From Cryobacterium levicorallinum (GTDB taxonomy: Bacteria > Actinomycetota > Actinomycetes > Actinomycetales > Microbacteriaceae): a stretch of 64,000 bases of DNA. Made by a program: the position numbers and the translations under genes. The notes beneath the pieces are model-generated. The model was not told where the DNA came from. It did not search any database and was given only the letters and a program-made list of their open reading frames with translations. Of the stretch, positions 1-9,118 are shown in pieces (position 1 is the first letter of the stretch; every line of letters starts with the position of its first letter). The DNA lies in assembly GCF_004402405.1 (NCBI RefSeq), contig NZ_SOFE01000003.1, positions 1 through 64,000 on the forward strand, in the 5' to 3' direction.

Positions 1-1392
1 TGGTGCCGAGGTGCACAACCTGACCCTGGTGGCCGAACAACACGGGCTGATAGCCGCCGGCGCAGACGAGTTCTTCGACTTGTTTGACGCTGAGGGGGCC
101 GTTGATGCCATCGATCCAGCCGGCGCCGCGCCCGGCGAGGAGGTCGTCGACGTGGATGTGCACCAGCACCGTCGGTGCCGCGCCGCCCATCGTCGGGGTT
201 CCCGGCTGTCGAGCGGCCGCCTCGAACACCGCGCGGAGGATCCCGTCCTGCTTCTCACCAATCGAGCGGACGTCGCCGGGTTCCTGCGGGCAAGGACTGA
301 GCACCTGGCCGTCGCTTGCTCCCGTCTGTTCGTCGGCTTCGCCGTGCTCTGTCGGTGTGTGGTTCTCGGCCTGGTCGCCACCGTCAGCGTCGGCGGCAGC
401 TGCTGCGCGACCGTCGCTGTCGCTGCTGTCGCTGCCATCGCTGCTGGTGCTGTCCGTGCCGTCTTCAGCGGACGGTTCGCTCGCGTGGAACGCGACCGTG
501 GCGCGTGGGGTAGCGCCGGGGACGGGGTTGGCGGCGGCCGAAGACAGGTAGGCGTCGAAGACGGTGCTGATGATGGCGCGGTCGAGGGTGCTCAGCCAGC
601 CGGAGAGGCTGTAGCCCCCGTTCGCCAGCCCACCAAAGGAGAGCCAGCTGTGCCGTTTTCCACCGCAGCCTCACCAGGCGCGGACCCATCGGGCGCAAGG
701 CGGGCCTGCCACGCAATGCCCTGCTGCCGCAGCAACTCCGGCGCGAACGCAATCCCCGCACCCGGAAGCCCCTCGGTCTCCGGGGTGATCGCACCGGACC
801 CACTCGCCACGAGAGAGCGTTCGACCCGGTCAAGGTCATCAACCAGAACCGAGGGGCGTAGGCCGTCGAGGACCTTCACGATCACGCGGGCCTGCTCCAC
901 GCCAAGCAACCCGCCCTGCACAGCTTCCCCGACAACGGGATAGGTCGGCGTCAGGGGCCGACCGAGCAGCATCCGCTCACCCGCAGTCTTACTCAGGCTG
1001 GCACGCTGCCGCACCTCACTGCGCGACAACCGAGCCAGGGTCGAAACCAACACGAGACCGCTGCGGCAGCCCAGCCGACGCGCCAGAGACACCGCGCCCG
1101 CCGCTTCCACCTCGGTCTGATCGGCGGTCATCGCCGCTGCCGTCTTCGCCACGGACTCATCAAAGTACTCGGAACGACGCAGCACATCCGTCGTCGACAG
1201 CACCCGGGCCCCATCAACAACCCGACCCACACCCTCCAACGCAAGCAACATGCTCAAGGACTCGTCATCACCGAGCAGCCCGAACGACACCCCACCCAAC
1301 GCCGCCAACAACGCCTCCCGCGCCTGCTCCACCGCCACAATAGTGGGGTTCACACTGACGTCGCTCGGGTTTTCCATGAACATGGGCGCCAT
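1..1392 (-). pseudogene. DUF222 / HNH endonuclease-type protein (13E12 repeat family), frameshifted, cut by window edge
   Basis: The first ~265 codons (1392 down to about 620) read as the N-terminal helical DUF222 domain of the 13E12/REP proteins that are multicopy in Actinobacteria and usually end in an HNH nuclease domain. A run of five G on the coding strand (614-618) shifts the frame. With one more G, reading continues without a stop to base 1 (GGYSLSGWLSTLDRA, then an Asp/Ser-rich linker, then PTVLVHIHVDDLLAGRGA, typical of the region before HNH). The HNH motif would lie beyond the window. The start is an ATG at 1392 preceded by GGGGAGGAGG. The defect is either a real homopolymer indel or a sequencing error. 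Function of the family is not settled; association with mobile DNA is common. Confidence 0.85.
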
Positions 1393-1589
1393 TGCCTCCT
1401 CCCCATGATTCTAGCCCAAACCGAACACAAAAGCGAGAGAAACTCAGACATATTCGAGACAGCATTTACGCAACTGAAGGTCGTGAACCTTGCTTCCATC
1501 TGCAGGAGAGTGATAATCGCTCGTAATACTCCGCCGAAGTCGGTTGGTGCCAACTTTTTGATGTCGAAACAATAAACGATTCTCAATCA

Positions 1590-1674
1590 CGAATAGCCCC
1601 AGCGTCCGCGCCTGCTCCACCGCCCCGCGCACCAGCACCGCGCCAATTCCGCATCGCCGATGTGCGTCCGTCAA
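1590..1674 (-). pseudogene. GNAT acetyltransferase fragment (remnant)
   Basis: A short stretch reads TDAHRRCGIGAVLVRGAVEQ followed by ARTLG, matching the acetyl-CoA binding motif A of GNAT acetyltransferases (R-x-x-G-x-G followed by an amphipathic helix ending in AR..G). Only about 30 residues are recognisable. Both sides run into non-family sequence, so this is at most debris. The 1393-1974 interval otherwise holds only the IS3 fragment to its right; no intact gene is seen. Confidence 0.35.
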
Positions 1675-1704
1675 GTTATTGAGACAATCTGATTGATTTT
1701 TCTT

Positions 1705-1863
1705 CTACGCCGCTACCGTTTGGCGGGCGTCGCGGTGAGCGGCCGACGCGACCGCGGGTTGGAGCCCTCCGCTGTGTGAATGAGGGCGCCGCCGGTTGTA
1801 CCAAGATTCGATATATTCCATCACCGCAGTCCTCGCGGCGCTGAAGGTCACGTCCCGCTGAGT
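1705..1863 (-). mobile_element. IS3-family transposase C-terminal remnant
   Basis: On the minus strand this reads FSAARTAVMEYIESWYNRRR followed by PHSHSGGLQPAVAS and a stop (TAG, 1705-1707). The 'EYI..WYN.RR.HS..G.L.P' pattern is the conserved end of the DDE integrase domain of IS3-family OrfB. The upstream catalytic part is missing and no terminal repeats were recognised, so the element is dead. It sits beside other debris and marks this end of the window as a site of past insertions. Confidence 0.7.
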
Positions 1864-1974
1864 GGTGCTAAACCCCGCACATCCAAGCGAATGTCAGCCG
1901 ACACTTATAACCCTGTCTAAGGCTCGAAGGCGTCACGATTCGCGGCGTGGCCTGCTCAGTGCCAGACTTGTACC

Positions 1975-2976
1975 ATGGTGTTCTCACTGCCGATCCTCGA
2001 TTTCTCTCAACTCGACGCTGGCGAAGCCGAAGCTGCGGTATTCCGCGCCGAACTCCTGCGCGTCACCCACGAGGTCGGGTTCTTCTACCTGACCGGCCAC
2101 GGCGTCGACCCGCAGCTGACGAAAGAGCTCCTCGCCGTCTCCCGCAAATTCTTTGATCTGCCGGCCGAACAGAAACTCAAGCTGGAAAACATCCATAGTC
2201 CCCAGTTTCGCGGTTATACCCGCGTTGGCGGGGAGCTCACCGCCAACGCCGTTGACTGGCGTGAGCAAATCGATATCGGAGTAGACCGCGAGCCCGTGCC
2301 CCTCGCCGTCGGAACTCCAGACTATTGGCGCCTCGAGGGCCCGAACCTCTGGCCGGAGTCCTTGCCCGAGCTGAAGACCGTCGCCCTGCGCTGGAATGAG
2401 GAGCTGAGCCGCATCGCGCTTCGCCTGCTGCGCGCCTGGGCACTCGCTCTCGGCAGCCCCGAGAGGGTCTTCGACGCCGCTTTCGCCGAGAACCCGTTCC
2501 TCTTGACCAAGATCGTGCGCTATCCCGGCCAGCCGGTACGTGCCCAGGGTGTGGGCGAGCACCGCGACGGTGGAGTTCTCACACTGCTGCTCGTCGAACC
2601 AGACAAAGACGGCCTGCAAGTCGAGCACGATGGCGAGTGGATCGACGCTCCCCCGCTCGACGGCGCCTTCGTCGTGAACATCGGCGAAATGCTCGAACTG
2701 GCAACGGATGGCTACCTCAAGGCGACCCTGCACCGCGTTTTCTCCCCTGAAGACGGGTCCGACCGCATCTCCGTGCCGTTCTTCTTCAACCCTGCACTCG
2801 ACACCGTAATGCCGCGACTGCAGCTCGACGAGAGTCTTACTCGCGAGGCCCGCGGGCTCTCTGCCGACCCGACCAACAGCCCCATTCTCGAGACGACCTA
2901 CGGTGACAACGCCCTGCGCTACCGCTTACGCGCCCACCCCAACGTGGCTGCGGCCCACCACGCCGATCTGATCTAA
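1975..2976 (+). CDS. 2-oxoglutarate/Fe(II)-dependent oxygenase, isopenicillin N synthase-like family
   Basis: A 333-residue soluble protein of the non-haem iron dioxygenase superfamily. The N-terminal DIOX_N part contains EVGFFYLTGHGVD. The C-terminal jelly-roll domain carries the iron ligands: His and Asp in GEHRDG (about residues 196-198) and His in LHRVF (about 253). They are followed by DRISVPFF, whose Arg-x-Ser binds the 2-oxoglutarate carboxylate. Members oxidise small molecules using 2-oxoglutarate and O2, and the substrate cannot be read from sequence. No strong ribosome site precedes the ATG, so a leaderless or weakly translated message is possible. It stands alone between IS debris and the ammonia-lyase gene. 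Confidence 0.88.
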   Translation: MVFSLPILDFSQLDAGEAEAAVFRAELLRVTHEVGFFYLTGHGVDPQLTKELLAVSRKFFDLPAEQKLKLENIHSPQFRGYTRVGGELTANAVDWREQIDIGVDREPVPLAVGTPDYWRLEGPNLWPESLPELKTVALRWNEELSRIALRLLRAWALALGSPERVFDAAFAENPFLLTKIVRYPGQPVRAQGVGEHRDGGVLTLLLVEPDKDGLQVEHDGEWIDAPPLDGAFVVNIGEMLELATDGYLKATLHRVFSPEDGSDRISVPFFFNPALDTVMPRLQLDESLTREARGLSADPTNSPILETTYGDNALRYRLRAHPNVAAAHHADLI

Positions 2977-3132
2977 CCCCAGATAACAGATGATGCCCGG
3001 ACCGAGACAACCGTCATACGCGTTACCTAAACCGTCTACTCGATGATGACCTCCTTCCGGGCCTGAATAGCATTAGAGCACTAAATCCCAAAGTGAGCTG
3101 CTGCGGATATCTCGGACAGTGGGCCCTCTTAA

Positions 3133-3387
3133 AATGAGGGTCTACTGAAAGTAGAGATCAGCATTACCGCAGCACGTAGGCGTTTCACCCAGGAGTTCAA
3201 AGACGATCGGAAAGTCCCGCTGTTCTGGGCCGTGACCCTGCACAATACCAGCCAGGGCCGTTTCGACGAGCGGATGGCTCGGACACTCGGCTCGGTCCAC
3301 GGCTGGGTGCCGACCATCACCGTCATCAGCTGCATCGTAGTCGCCGTCGTCGCGCAGCTTCGACTGGACGTGCTGAGCCACCTGTGA
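3133..3387 (+). pseudogene. Chimeric fragment: IS OrfA-like N-terminus joined to a membrane-segment tail
   Basis: An open frame without an ATG or GTG near its beginning reads VEISITAARRRFTQEFKDD, resembling the start of IS3/IS911 OrfA (ARRRFTQEFK...). It then changes abruptly to KVPLFWAVTLHNTSQGRFDE and ends in a hydrophobic stretch, WVPTITVISCIVVAVVAQLR. The second part looks like the C-terminus of a membrane protein I do not recognise. The likely reading is a deletion or insertion scar that fused two remnants. The remainder of 2977-3422 holds no recognisable gene. Confidence 0.45.
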
Positions 3388-3422
3388 CGGGCATCCGGCT
3401 GACCTGACGCGGATCCCTCGGC

Positions 3423-4541
3423 TCAGATCGGATTTGCAGAGCGGCTTTCTGTACTCAGCAGCACGACCACGGCATCGGAAGTCAGCGACGCTGCGGTGCG
3501 TCTGCCCGGATCGCCTGCGATTGCGCGCATCGCCGCCAGGGACGACGCGCCGCACGGGCCGGCGTCCACCCCGAGCTGCTCGAGGTCGTGCACAGCGCGC
3601 CGCGTGTCGTCCTCCGAGACGGTGACTGCGGCATCCAGACCGTCGATCAAATATGGCCAGGAGTTGCTCGACGGCGTGCCGCAGTTGAGGCCGGCCATGA
3701 TCGTGTATGAGGTCGGCACTGAGGTGAGCGTACCGGCTTGCAGCGAGACGATGACGGATGGTGCGTTCTCGGGTTCGACGCTCAGCACTGTCGGAGCCGC
3801 GGCGACTCCATCCGGTCGCGAGCGATAGTGGCGGATGGCCGCCTCAGCCAGGGACCCGACACCGACGGGAACCGTCACCAGGTCGGCGAGAAGCCCCAAT
3901 TCCCCCAGCTGCGCGTCAGCCTCACTGAAGATGGTCGAGTAGCCGTCGACGATAAGCTGCGGTACCTGCTCATAGCCGGGCCAGGCGGTGTCCTGGATGT
4001 GGAGTGCACTCTCCCCCGCCGACTCGACATAGGCGCGGGCGGCAGCCACCACGCCGTCGTACGGTGCGTCCACCCCAAATACCCCCGCACCCTCCGATTC
4101 GATCGCCGCCCAGGGGAGCTTCGACAGGTAGTTCGAGACGAAGATGCGCGCGGGCAGGCCGAGCAGCCGCGCCATATGGGCGACCGCGCGCCCGTGGTTG
4201 CCGTCGGTCGCGGCGACCAGGGTGAACGGTGCCTGCGCGGTCAGCCGGTCGCGCAACTCCTCCAGCGGAAGCGCCGCATCCGGCGACCCTACCCGAGCCG
4301 ACAGCACGCGCGACACCGCGTACGACGCGCCCATCATCTTGAACGCCGGCAGGCCGAATCGGAACGATTCGTCTTTCACGAACGCACGGCCGACCCTCAA
4401 CTCGTCGGCCAGGGCGGAAACCTCCGTGAGCGAGCTCGGCCGGTAGTCGGGCAGGCTGCGGTGGAATTGCAGGATCGAGTCGTCCACAGCATCCGTTCGC
4501 CACCGCCTGGCGGCCGGGTTGGAGTAGAAATTGTCAGTCAT
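3423..4541 (-). CDS. dpaL: Diaminopropionate ammonia-lyase (PLP-dependent)
   Basis: The protein has 372 residues from the ATG at 4541, which has AGAGG just upstream. The longer upstream reading is not protein-like. The family converts 2,3-diaminopropionate to pyruvate and two ammonia using pyridoxal phosphate. The PLP lysine lies in FKMMGASYA (about residue 66), the phosphate-binding region includes VAATDGNHGRAVAHMA, and there is a glycine-rich PVGVGSLAEAA. N-terminal FYSNPAARRW and KDESFRFGLPAFK are characteristic of the DpaL/YgeX group within the threonine-synthase fold. The gene is monocistronic. It probably serves amino-acid catabolism, since no diaminopropionate biosynthesis gene is nearby. 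Confidence 0.85.
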   Translation of the reverse strand: MTDNFYSNPAARRWRTDAVDDSILQFHRSLPDYRPSSLTEVSALADELRVGRAFVKDESFRFGLPAFKMMGASYAVSRVLSARVGSPDAALPLEELRDRLTAQAPFTLVAATDGNHGRAVAHMARLLGLPARIFVSNYLSKLPWAAIESEGAGVFGVDAPYDGVVAAARAYVESAGESALHIQDTAWPGYEQVPQLIVDGYSTIFSEADAQLGELGLLADLVTVPVGVGSLAEAAIRHYRSRPDGVAAAPTVLSVEPENAPSVIVSLQAGTLTSVPTSYTIMAGLNCGTPSSNSWPYLIDGLDAAVTVSEDDTRRAVHDLEQLGVDAGPCGASSLAAMRAIAGDPGRRTAASLTSDAVVVLLSTESRSANPI

Positions 4542-4964
4542 GCTACCTCTACTTTTCCTAAAGAGTTCGTTCCGCAATAGTCGATGATGACGCCGTGGAG
4601 CACGCAGGTGACGGTCTCCAGAGACTTGCGCTCGTATGGTGAATGAGACAGAGATAAGAAGAATCTGTTTCATGACAAATCGTCTAAAATTCACCCCTTC
4701 CAGTTCCAGTCCGAGTTGAGCCGACTTCTACGTTTGCTGTTGGTGTCCCGGAGGTCGGCAATGAAGTTCACGTTCTCCCGTGGGTTGGCTGCAGAAGAGT
4801 CGCGGCCATCGTGATGATCGTGATTTTCCCGGCCCTGTTCGTGCCGAGAATGCCACGATCTCGTCCGGTTTGATCTGCCGGGGAGATTGCACCCAGCCTC
4901 AATCGAGTTGGCAGGACAATGGAATGACCAGCGAACAGGGATCAGCTTTGGCGGACGAAGCCCG
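4542..4964. other. 423-base intergenic stretch, no gene recognised
   Basis: This separates the dpaL start from the acyl-CoA dehydrogenase stop. It should contain the dpaL promoter (minus strand), but no convincing -35/-10 pair stands out. Frames through it give low-complexity, non-family peptides. There is a small inverted pair, GTCTC-CA-GAGAC, near 4616. No transposase, tRNA or terminator-like hairpin was seen. Confidence 0.5.
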
Positions 4965-6149
4965 TCACGCAACGGTGGGCTCGTCGAGTAATGCGGCCGC
5001 GTACATCGGTCGGGCGGCGTCGGCACTCGGCGGATGGAACAGCCCGGCCGTAGCATCCCGGAACAGGCGGTTAAGCTCGTCGCTGTTGTTGTATCCGCTG
5101 CCACTTGCGCACATCAGCGCGGTCTCGGTCGCGTGCCGGGCCACGTTGGATGCGTTGATGCGCGCGCTGACCAGACGCAGCGGCCAGCCTGCGCCGTGGT
5201 CGATGAGGTCGTCGAAGTCGCGAGTGTAGGCATCCAACTGCGCGGGCACGGCCATGTACGCCATGAGGGCGTCGGCCAGGCGTGCCCGGAACTCCGGAAC
5301 CTGGGCGTAGGTAGTGCCGTTCTTGGCCGACTTCCGGCTTTTCAGCCCCGCGGCGCCCAGATCCAGCGCACGGCGCGCGACACCCGTGTACACAGCCCCG
5401 ATCAGCAGTTGAAAGTTGCTCGTGATCGCGAACGTCAACAGATCGGGGTATCGCCCCGTCGGAATTCTGCGAGCGACCTTCTCCGGCCGCATCCGCACGT
5501 TCTTCAGGATCGTCGCACGGCTCTGCGACGCGCGCATACCGAGCACGTCCCACTGGTCCGACACGCTGATGCCCTCCGCGCTCCGCTCGATGAACCCGTA
5601 CACGAGCGTCGGGTTGTCGGCATCGGTGCTGTCCAGCCCGTGGGTGATCAGGCGCGTCCATACCGGCGACAGTGAGGTGAAAACCTTCACCCCGGTCAGC
5701 AGATAACCGCCGTCCTCCTGCGGCTGAGCAACGGTGTTCGACCCCTGCAGTACCCAGTCGTTGGCTGGCTCGCTCACCCCGAACGCGAAGATCTCACCGG
5801 CCATCGCCTCGTCGAACACGTACGTCAGCGACCGGTCGCCGCGCTCGAACATCGCACGTACAACCCCGACGCACATCAGGTGCATGTTTACGGCGAGGGC
5901 CGTCGCGGGCGCTGCCGTGGCCAGACGCTGCTGCAGCCGAGATACTTCGTTGAGGCTCAGACCTGCGCCGCCGAACTCCTCCGGCACAAACAGGGTGAGA
6001 TAGCCTTGCGCTGTGAGCTCGGCGAGGTCCTCATCGAAGAAGCGGTTTTCCCGATCGTAGATCTCGGCCCGCGCGCGGAAACGGCCCAACAGGTCGTCGG
6101 GCAGGTACGTCGAGGCCAGCTCTGCGTGTCGGGTTTCCCGATCTGACAT
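4965..6149 (-). CDS. Acyl-CoA dehydrogenase family protein
   Basis: 394 residues from the ATG at 6149, chosen because GAAGGAG lies 6 bases upstream; a longer in-frame start has no such site. Members are FAD enzymes that abstract alpha-beta hydrogens from acyl thioesters. The N-terminal helical domain includes PEEFGGAGLSLNE, the middle beta domain has FGVSEPAND and YLLTGVKVFTSLSP with DVLGMRASQSR, and the C-terminal helical domain follows. I did not identify the catalytic Glu with certainty. It is last in a tight three-gene operon (ligase, ketosynthase, dehydrogenase), 13 bases after the ketosynthase stop. Context suggests it acts on a chain made or activated by its neighbours rather than in ordinary beta-oxidation. 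Confidence 0.85.
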   Translation of the reverse strand: MSDRETRHAELASTYLPDDLLGRFRARAEIYDRENRFFDEDLAELTAQGYLTLFVPEEFGGAGLSLNEVSRLQQRLATAAPATALAVNMHLMCVGVVRAMFERGDRSLTYVFDEAMAGEIFAFGVSEPANDWVLQGSNTVAQPQEDGGYLLTGVKVFTSLSPVWTRLITHGLDSTDADNPTLVYGFIERSAEGISVSDQWDVLGMRASQSRATILKNVRMRPEKVARRIPTGRYPDLLTFAITSNFQLLIGAVYTGVARRALDLGAAGLKSRKSAKNGTTYAQVPEFRARLADALMAYMAVPAQLDAYTRDFDDLIDHGAGWPLRLVSARINASNVARHATETALMCASGSGYNNSDELNRLFRDATAGLFHPPSADAARPMYAAALLDEPTVA

Positions 6150-6162
6150 GTCTGCTCCTTCG

Positions 6163-7422
6163 TCATGCATTGGCGCGTCTGATCAGTACCGCGCCGTTGT
6201 GGCCGCCGAACCCGAACGAGTTCGACAGCACCGTGTCAACACGCTGTCGGCGGGCCTTGCCGGCCACGATATCCCAGCCCGCGAACTCGAGGTCGTCGAG
6301 GTTGCGAGTGGGCGGTAATACCTCGTCACGCAACGACTGCACGGCGATGATTGCCTCCACCACCCCGGACGCGCCGAGGAGGTGGCCTGTGCTGGACTTG
6401 GTTGCGCTGATCGGGATGCTGCGAGCTCGATCACCGAGCGCGGCATCCATCGCGTTCAGTTCGGCGGCATCACCGGTCGGTGTTCCGGTGCCGTGTGCGT
6501 TGATGTGGTCGACGGCATCTGGCGTGACGCCGGCGTCGGCAAGGCAGACTCGCACAGCTTGCGCCGCTCCTCGACCTTGTGGATGCGGTGCGGTCGGGTG
6601 GTACGCATCGCTGGCCGCCCCGAAACCGGCCAGCTGGGCTAACACTGTGGCCCGGCGGGTGCGCGCGCCCTCCTCGGACTCGAGAAGGATGGCGGCGGCC
6701 CCGGCCGACATTACGAAGCCGGAGCGTGCCCGATCGAAGGGGCGGGATGCGGCGGCGGGATCATGCTCGTACCCAGCTGCCAGGGCGCGTATGTTCGCGT
6801 TCGATGCGAGATTTACCGGGTTCAGGCAGTCCTCGACACCGACGACGAGGACTGCGTCGGCGTAGCCGTGGCGGATGCGACGCAGCGCCTCCCCGAGACC
6901 GATCGCGCCGCTCGCGCACGTCGCCGATACGCTCTGTGCCGGCCCGAATGCCTGGTAGCGCTGGCTGAGTAGGGCCGCCGCTGCGTCGGGTGCACCGTAG
7001 ATCGCGAGGGTCAGTGGCACTGCTCGGGGGCCGCGCTCGTCGAGGGCGCGGGTGGCGTGCTGCATGGCGTTGACCGGTCCGGAGCCCGTGGCGGCGATCA
7101 CCGCGAATCGGTGCGGGTCCCACGGCATCTCGCCGGTTCCGGGCGTCCAGCCTGCCTGCGCCAGTGCCTGGTCAGCGGCCGCGACGGCCCAGTGTTGGCT
7201 GCGGCTCAGCCGACGGGCAAGGCTCGGTGCGAGGACGCTGGATACCTCGAACCCGTGCACCTGTCCGCCGATGCGCACGGCCAGGTCGGCGAATTCGGGA
7301 TCGTCAAGTGTCGTAATGGCGCTGCGGCCGTGGCGGACGGCATCCCACATCGTCGGCACATCCAAGCCGCTCGGGGTGATCGCCCCGAGCCCGGTGATGA
7401 CCACGCGGCGCCGATCGCTCAC
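6163..7422 (-). CDS. Beta-ketoacyl-[ACP] synthase, FabF/KAS II type
   Basis: 420 residues from a GTG at 7422 that overlaps the ligase stop (GTGA, 7419-7422). The first residues, VSDRRRVVITGLGAITPSG, match the family start. The thiolase-fold triad is present: Cys in SATCASGA (about residue 168), His in NAHGTGTPTGD (about 307) and His in SSTGHLLGASG (about 346). C-terminal SNSFGFGGHN is also conserved. Such enzymes condense malonyl-ACP with an acyl chain. No acyl carrier protein, ketoreductase or dehydratase gene is in the cassette, so it must borrow them from primary fatty-acid synthesis or use a distant ACP. Coupling to the ligase and dehydrogenase argues against a housekeeping fabF. Confidence 0.9.
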   Translation of the reverse strand: MSDRRRVVITGLGAITPSGLDVPTMWDAVRHGRSAITTLDDPEFADLAVRIGGQVHGFEVSSVLAPSLARRLSRSQHWAVAAADQALAQAGWTPGTGEMPWDPHRFAVIAATGSGPVNAMQHATRALDERGPRAVPLTLAIYGAPDAAAALLSQRYQAFGPAQSVSATCASGAIGLGEALRRIRHGYADAVLVVGVEDCLNPVNLASNANIRALAAGYEHDPAAASRPFDRARSGFVMSAGAAAILLESEEGARTRRATVLAQLAGFGAASDAYHPTAPHPQGRGAAQAVRVCLADAGVTPDAVDHINAHGTGTPTGDAAELNAMDAALGDRARSIPISATKSSTGHLLGASGVVEAIIAVQSLRDEVLPPTRNLDDLEFAGWDIVAGKARRQRVDTVLSNSFGFGGHNGAVLIRRANA

Positions 7423-8927
7423 AGCCGCACGGCCTCTCCCCGCGCGACGAGCTGCGCGGTGGCGGCGCGGCGAATCTTTCCGCCGATTGTGCGCGGCAGC
7501 CGCTCGACCCAGTACCAACGGCGTGGGACGAATTGCGGGGCCAGGTTGTGCCGCGCGTGCGTGAGCAGCTGGCCCTTGTTTGGTGTTTCACCCTCGATGA
7601 CGAGGGCGATGACAGTGCCCAGCCGTTCATGAGGAAGCGCCACGGCGCAAATCGCGCCCAGGCGCGGTATCACCTCGAATGCGCGTTCCACCTCCGGTAA
7701 CGCCACCTTGTGTCCGCCGGTGACGGCGATGTCTCCGGCGCGGCCCACCAGAACCAACGCACCGTCGACCAGCCGGCCGTGGTCATGTACGGTTGACCAG
7801 CCGTCGGAGCCCTTCAGCACGGCATTTGTCGTACGGGCGATGTAACCGTCGGAGCAAGCGGCGGCCCGGATCCACAGCGTGCCGGGCTCGCCGTCGGGCA
7901 GCTCGGCGCCATCCTTGTCGCGAATACTCGCCTTGACACCATCGTAGATGTTGATAGTTGTGCCGTCACCGTCACGGCTGTCACCGATGAACCCGATCTC
8001 AGCTGCACCGTAATAACTGATCAGCCGCACATCGGGCAGCACGTCGGCCAAACCCGCACGAAGAACGGCGGGTAGATTCGCGCCGCCAGTGACGATCAGT
8101 TCGAGCGTGGTGAAGCGGGCGGGGTCACGACGGGCGGCATTCACCAGTGCCTGCACGACGGCAGGGACCGTAACGACGCGGGTGATCTTCTCGTCGAGGA
8201 TGCGCGCGGCCATTTCCAGCGGATTGAACACGTCCGCCATGTGCGCGCTGCCTCCGGAGGCGAGGCACTCGATCAGCGCGTAGAGGGTGAGGCTGTACGA
8301 CACTGGGCCGGGCGCGAGCGTTGCGACGCCGGGCCGTGGTTCCAGGTGCGCACTGGAGATCGCGAAGTTCTCGCGGTACTGGTGCCGCGTCTTCAGGAAT
8401 GCCTTGGGGTTGCTCGTCGTGCCCGATGAGAACAAGAGGAGGAAAGGCTCGTTGCCGTGCCGCACCGTCGGTGCTGCCGCCGCCGTGGCAGATGCCTCGC
8501 GCTGCATGAAGTCGGCCAGCGGCTGGATCGTACCGGTCCAGCCGCGCGCGGCGAGGGCATCCGCAAGGTCGGTAGCATCACTGATCACCACACCGATTCC
8601 CGTGGCAAGAATGACGCCGACCCTGTGCTCCAGCGGCCACCGTGGGTCGATAGTCGCCGACACAGCGCGGAACCCCGCGAGCCCCGCGATGATGCGTGCC
8701 GTATGGAACGCTGATGCGATGCTCACGGCCGTGATCGGGATGCCGCCGGTTTCAGCGGCGGGTACCGGCGGCGTGTGCTGCCTCAAGTGAAGCTCCTCCA
8801 CGGCGGCGAACATGTACCGGGAATCCTCAACGAGTTGCGCATACGTCAGCCGAATATCAGCTGCAACTATCGCCAGCTGGTCCGGATACTGCTCGGCGAC
8901 TTCCAGCACGGTCCGCGTAATCGGCAC
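7419..8927 (-). CDS. AMP-dependent acyl-CoA synthetase/ligase family protein
   Basis: 502 residues from a GTG at 8927 with AAGGAGG seven bases upstream. It is a class I adenylate-forming enzyme (ANL superfamily) that activates a carboxylate as an acyl-AMP and loads it on CoA or a carrier. The P-loop-like A3 motif is LLFSSGTTSNPKAF (about residue 166). The A5 motif is YYGAAEIGF, the Asp-containing hinge region includes GRAGDIAVTGGHKV, and the catalytic C-terminal lysine lies in RTIGGKIRRA. The N-terminus is short and divergent. It is the first gene of the ligase-ketosynthase-dehydrogenase operon. The acyl substrate is not evident. Confidence 0.88.
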   Translation of the reverse strand: MPITRTVLEVAEQYPDQLAIVAADIRLTYAQLVEDSRYMFAAVEELHLRQHTPPVPAAETGGIPITAVSIASAFHTARIIAGLAGFRAVSATIDPRWPLEHRVGVILATGIGVVISDATDLADALAARGWTGTIQPLADFMQREASATAAAAPTVRHGNEPFLLLFSSGTTSNPKAFLKTRHQYRENFAISSAHLEPRPGVATLAPGPVSYSLTLYALIECLASGGSAHMADVFNPLEMAARILDEKITRVVTVPAVVQALVNAARRDPARFTTLELIVTGGANLPAVLRAGLADVLPDVRLISYYGAAEIGFIGDSRDGDGTTINIYDGVKASIRDKDGAELPDGEPGTLWIRAAACSDGYIARTTNAVLKGSDGWSTVHDHGRLVDGALVLVGRAGDIAVTGGHKVALPEVERAFEVIPRLGAICAVALPHERLGTVIALVIEGETPNKGQLLTHARHNLAPQFVPRRWYWVERLPRTIGGKIRRAATAQLVARGEAVRL

Positions 8928-9118
8928 CCGCGACCTCCTTGCGCGACCACGCCCTGGATCGATGCGATCAGTCTAATCCCCACCTAATCCTCAATCGACC
9001 GGTCTGCGTGGGTTGTGACGGCGTGGTGACCCGAGACTTCTGCTCTGATGGTCAGGCTCGATCCGGCTCAGCGCAGCTGATTAGAGCAGATCGTCACCGA
9101 CCTGCTCGACCGGGTCTG

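Noticed and set aside
1705-3387. One IS3 element spanning 1.7-3.4 kb
   Set aside because: The C-terminal remnant is on the minus strand and the OrfA-like start on the plus strand, with an intact oxygenase gene between, so they are not one element.
4542-4694. 51-codon N-terminal extension of the ammonia-lyase
   Set aside because: The extension is basic and non-conserved; the ATG at 4541 has a ribosome site and matches the family start.
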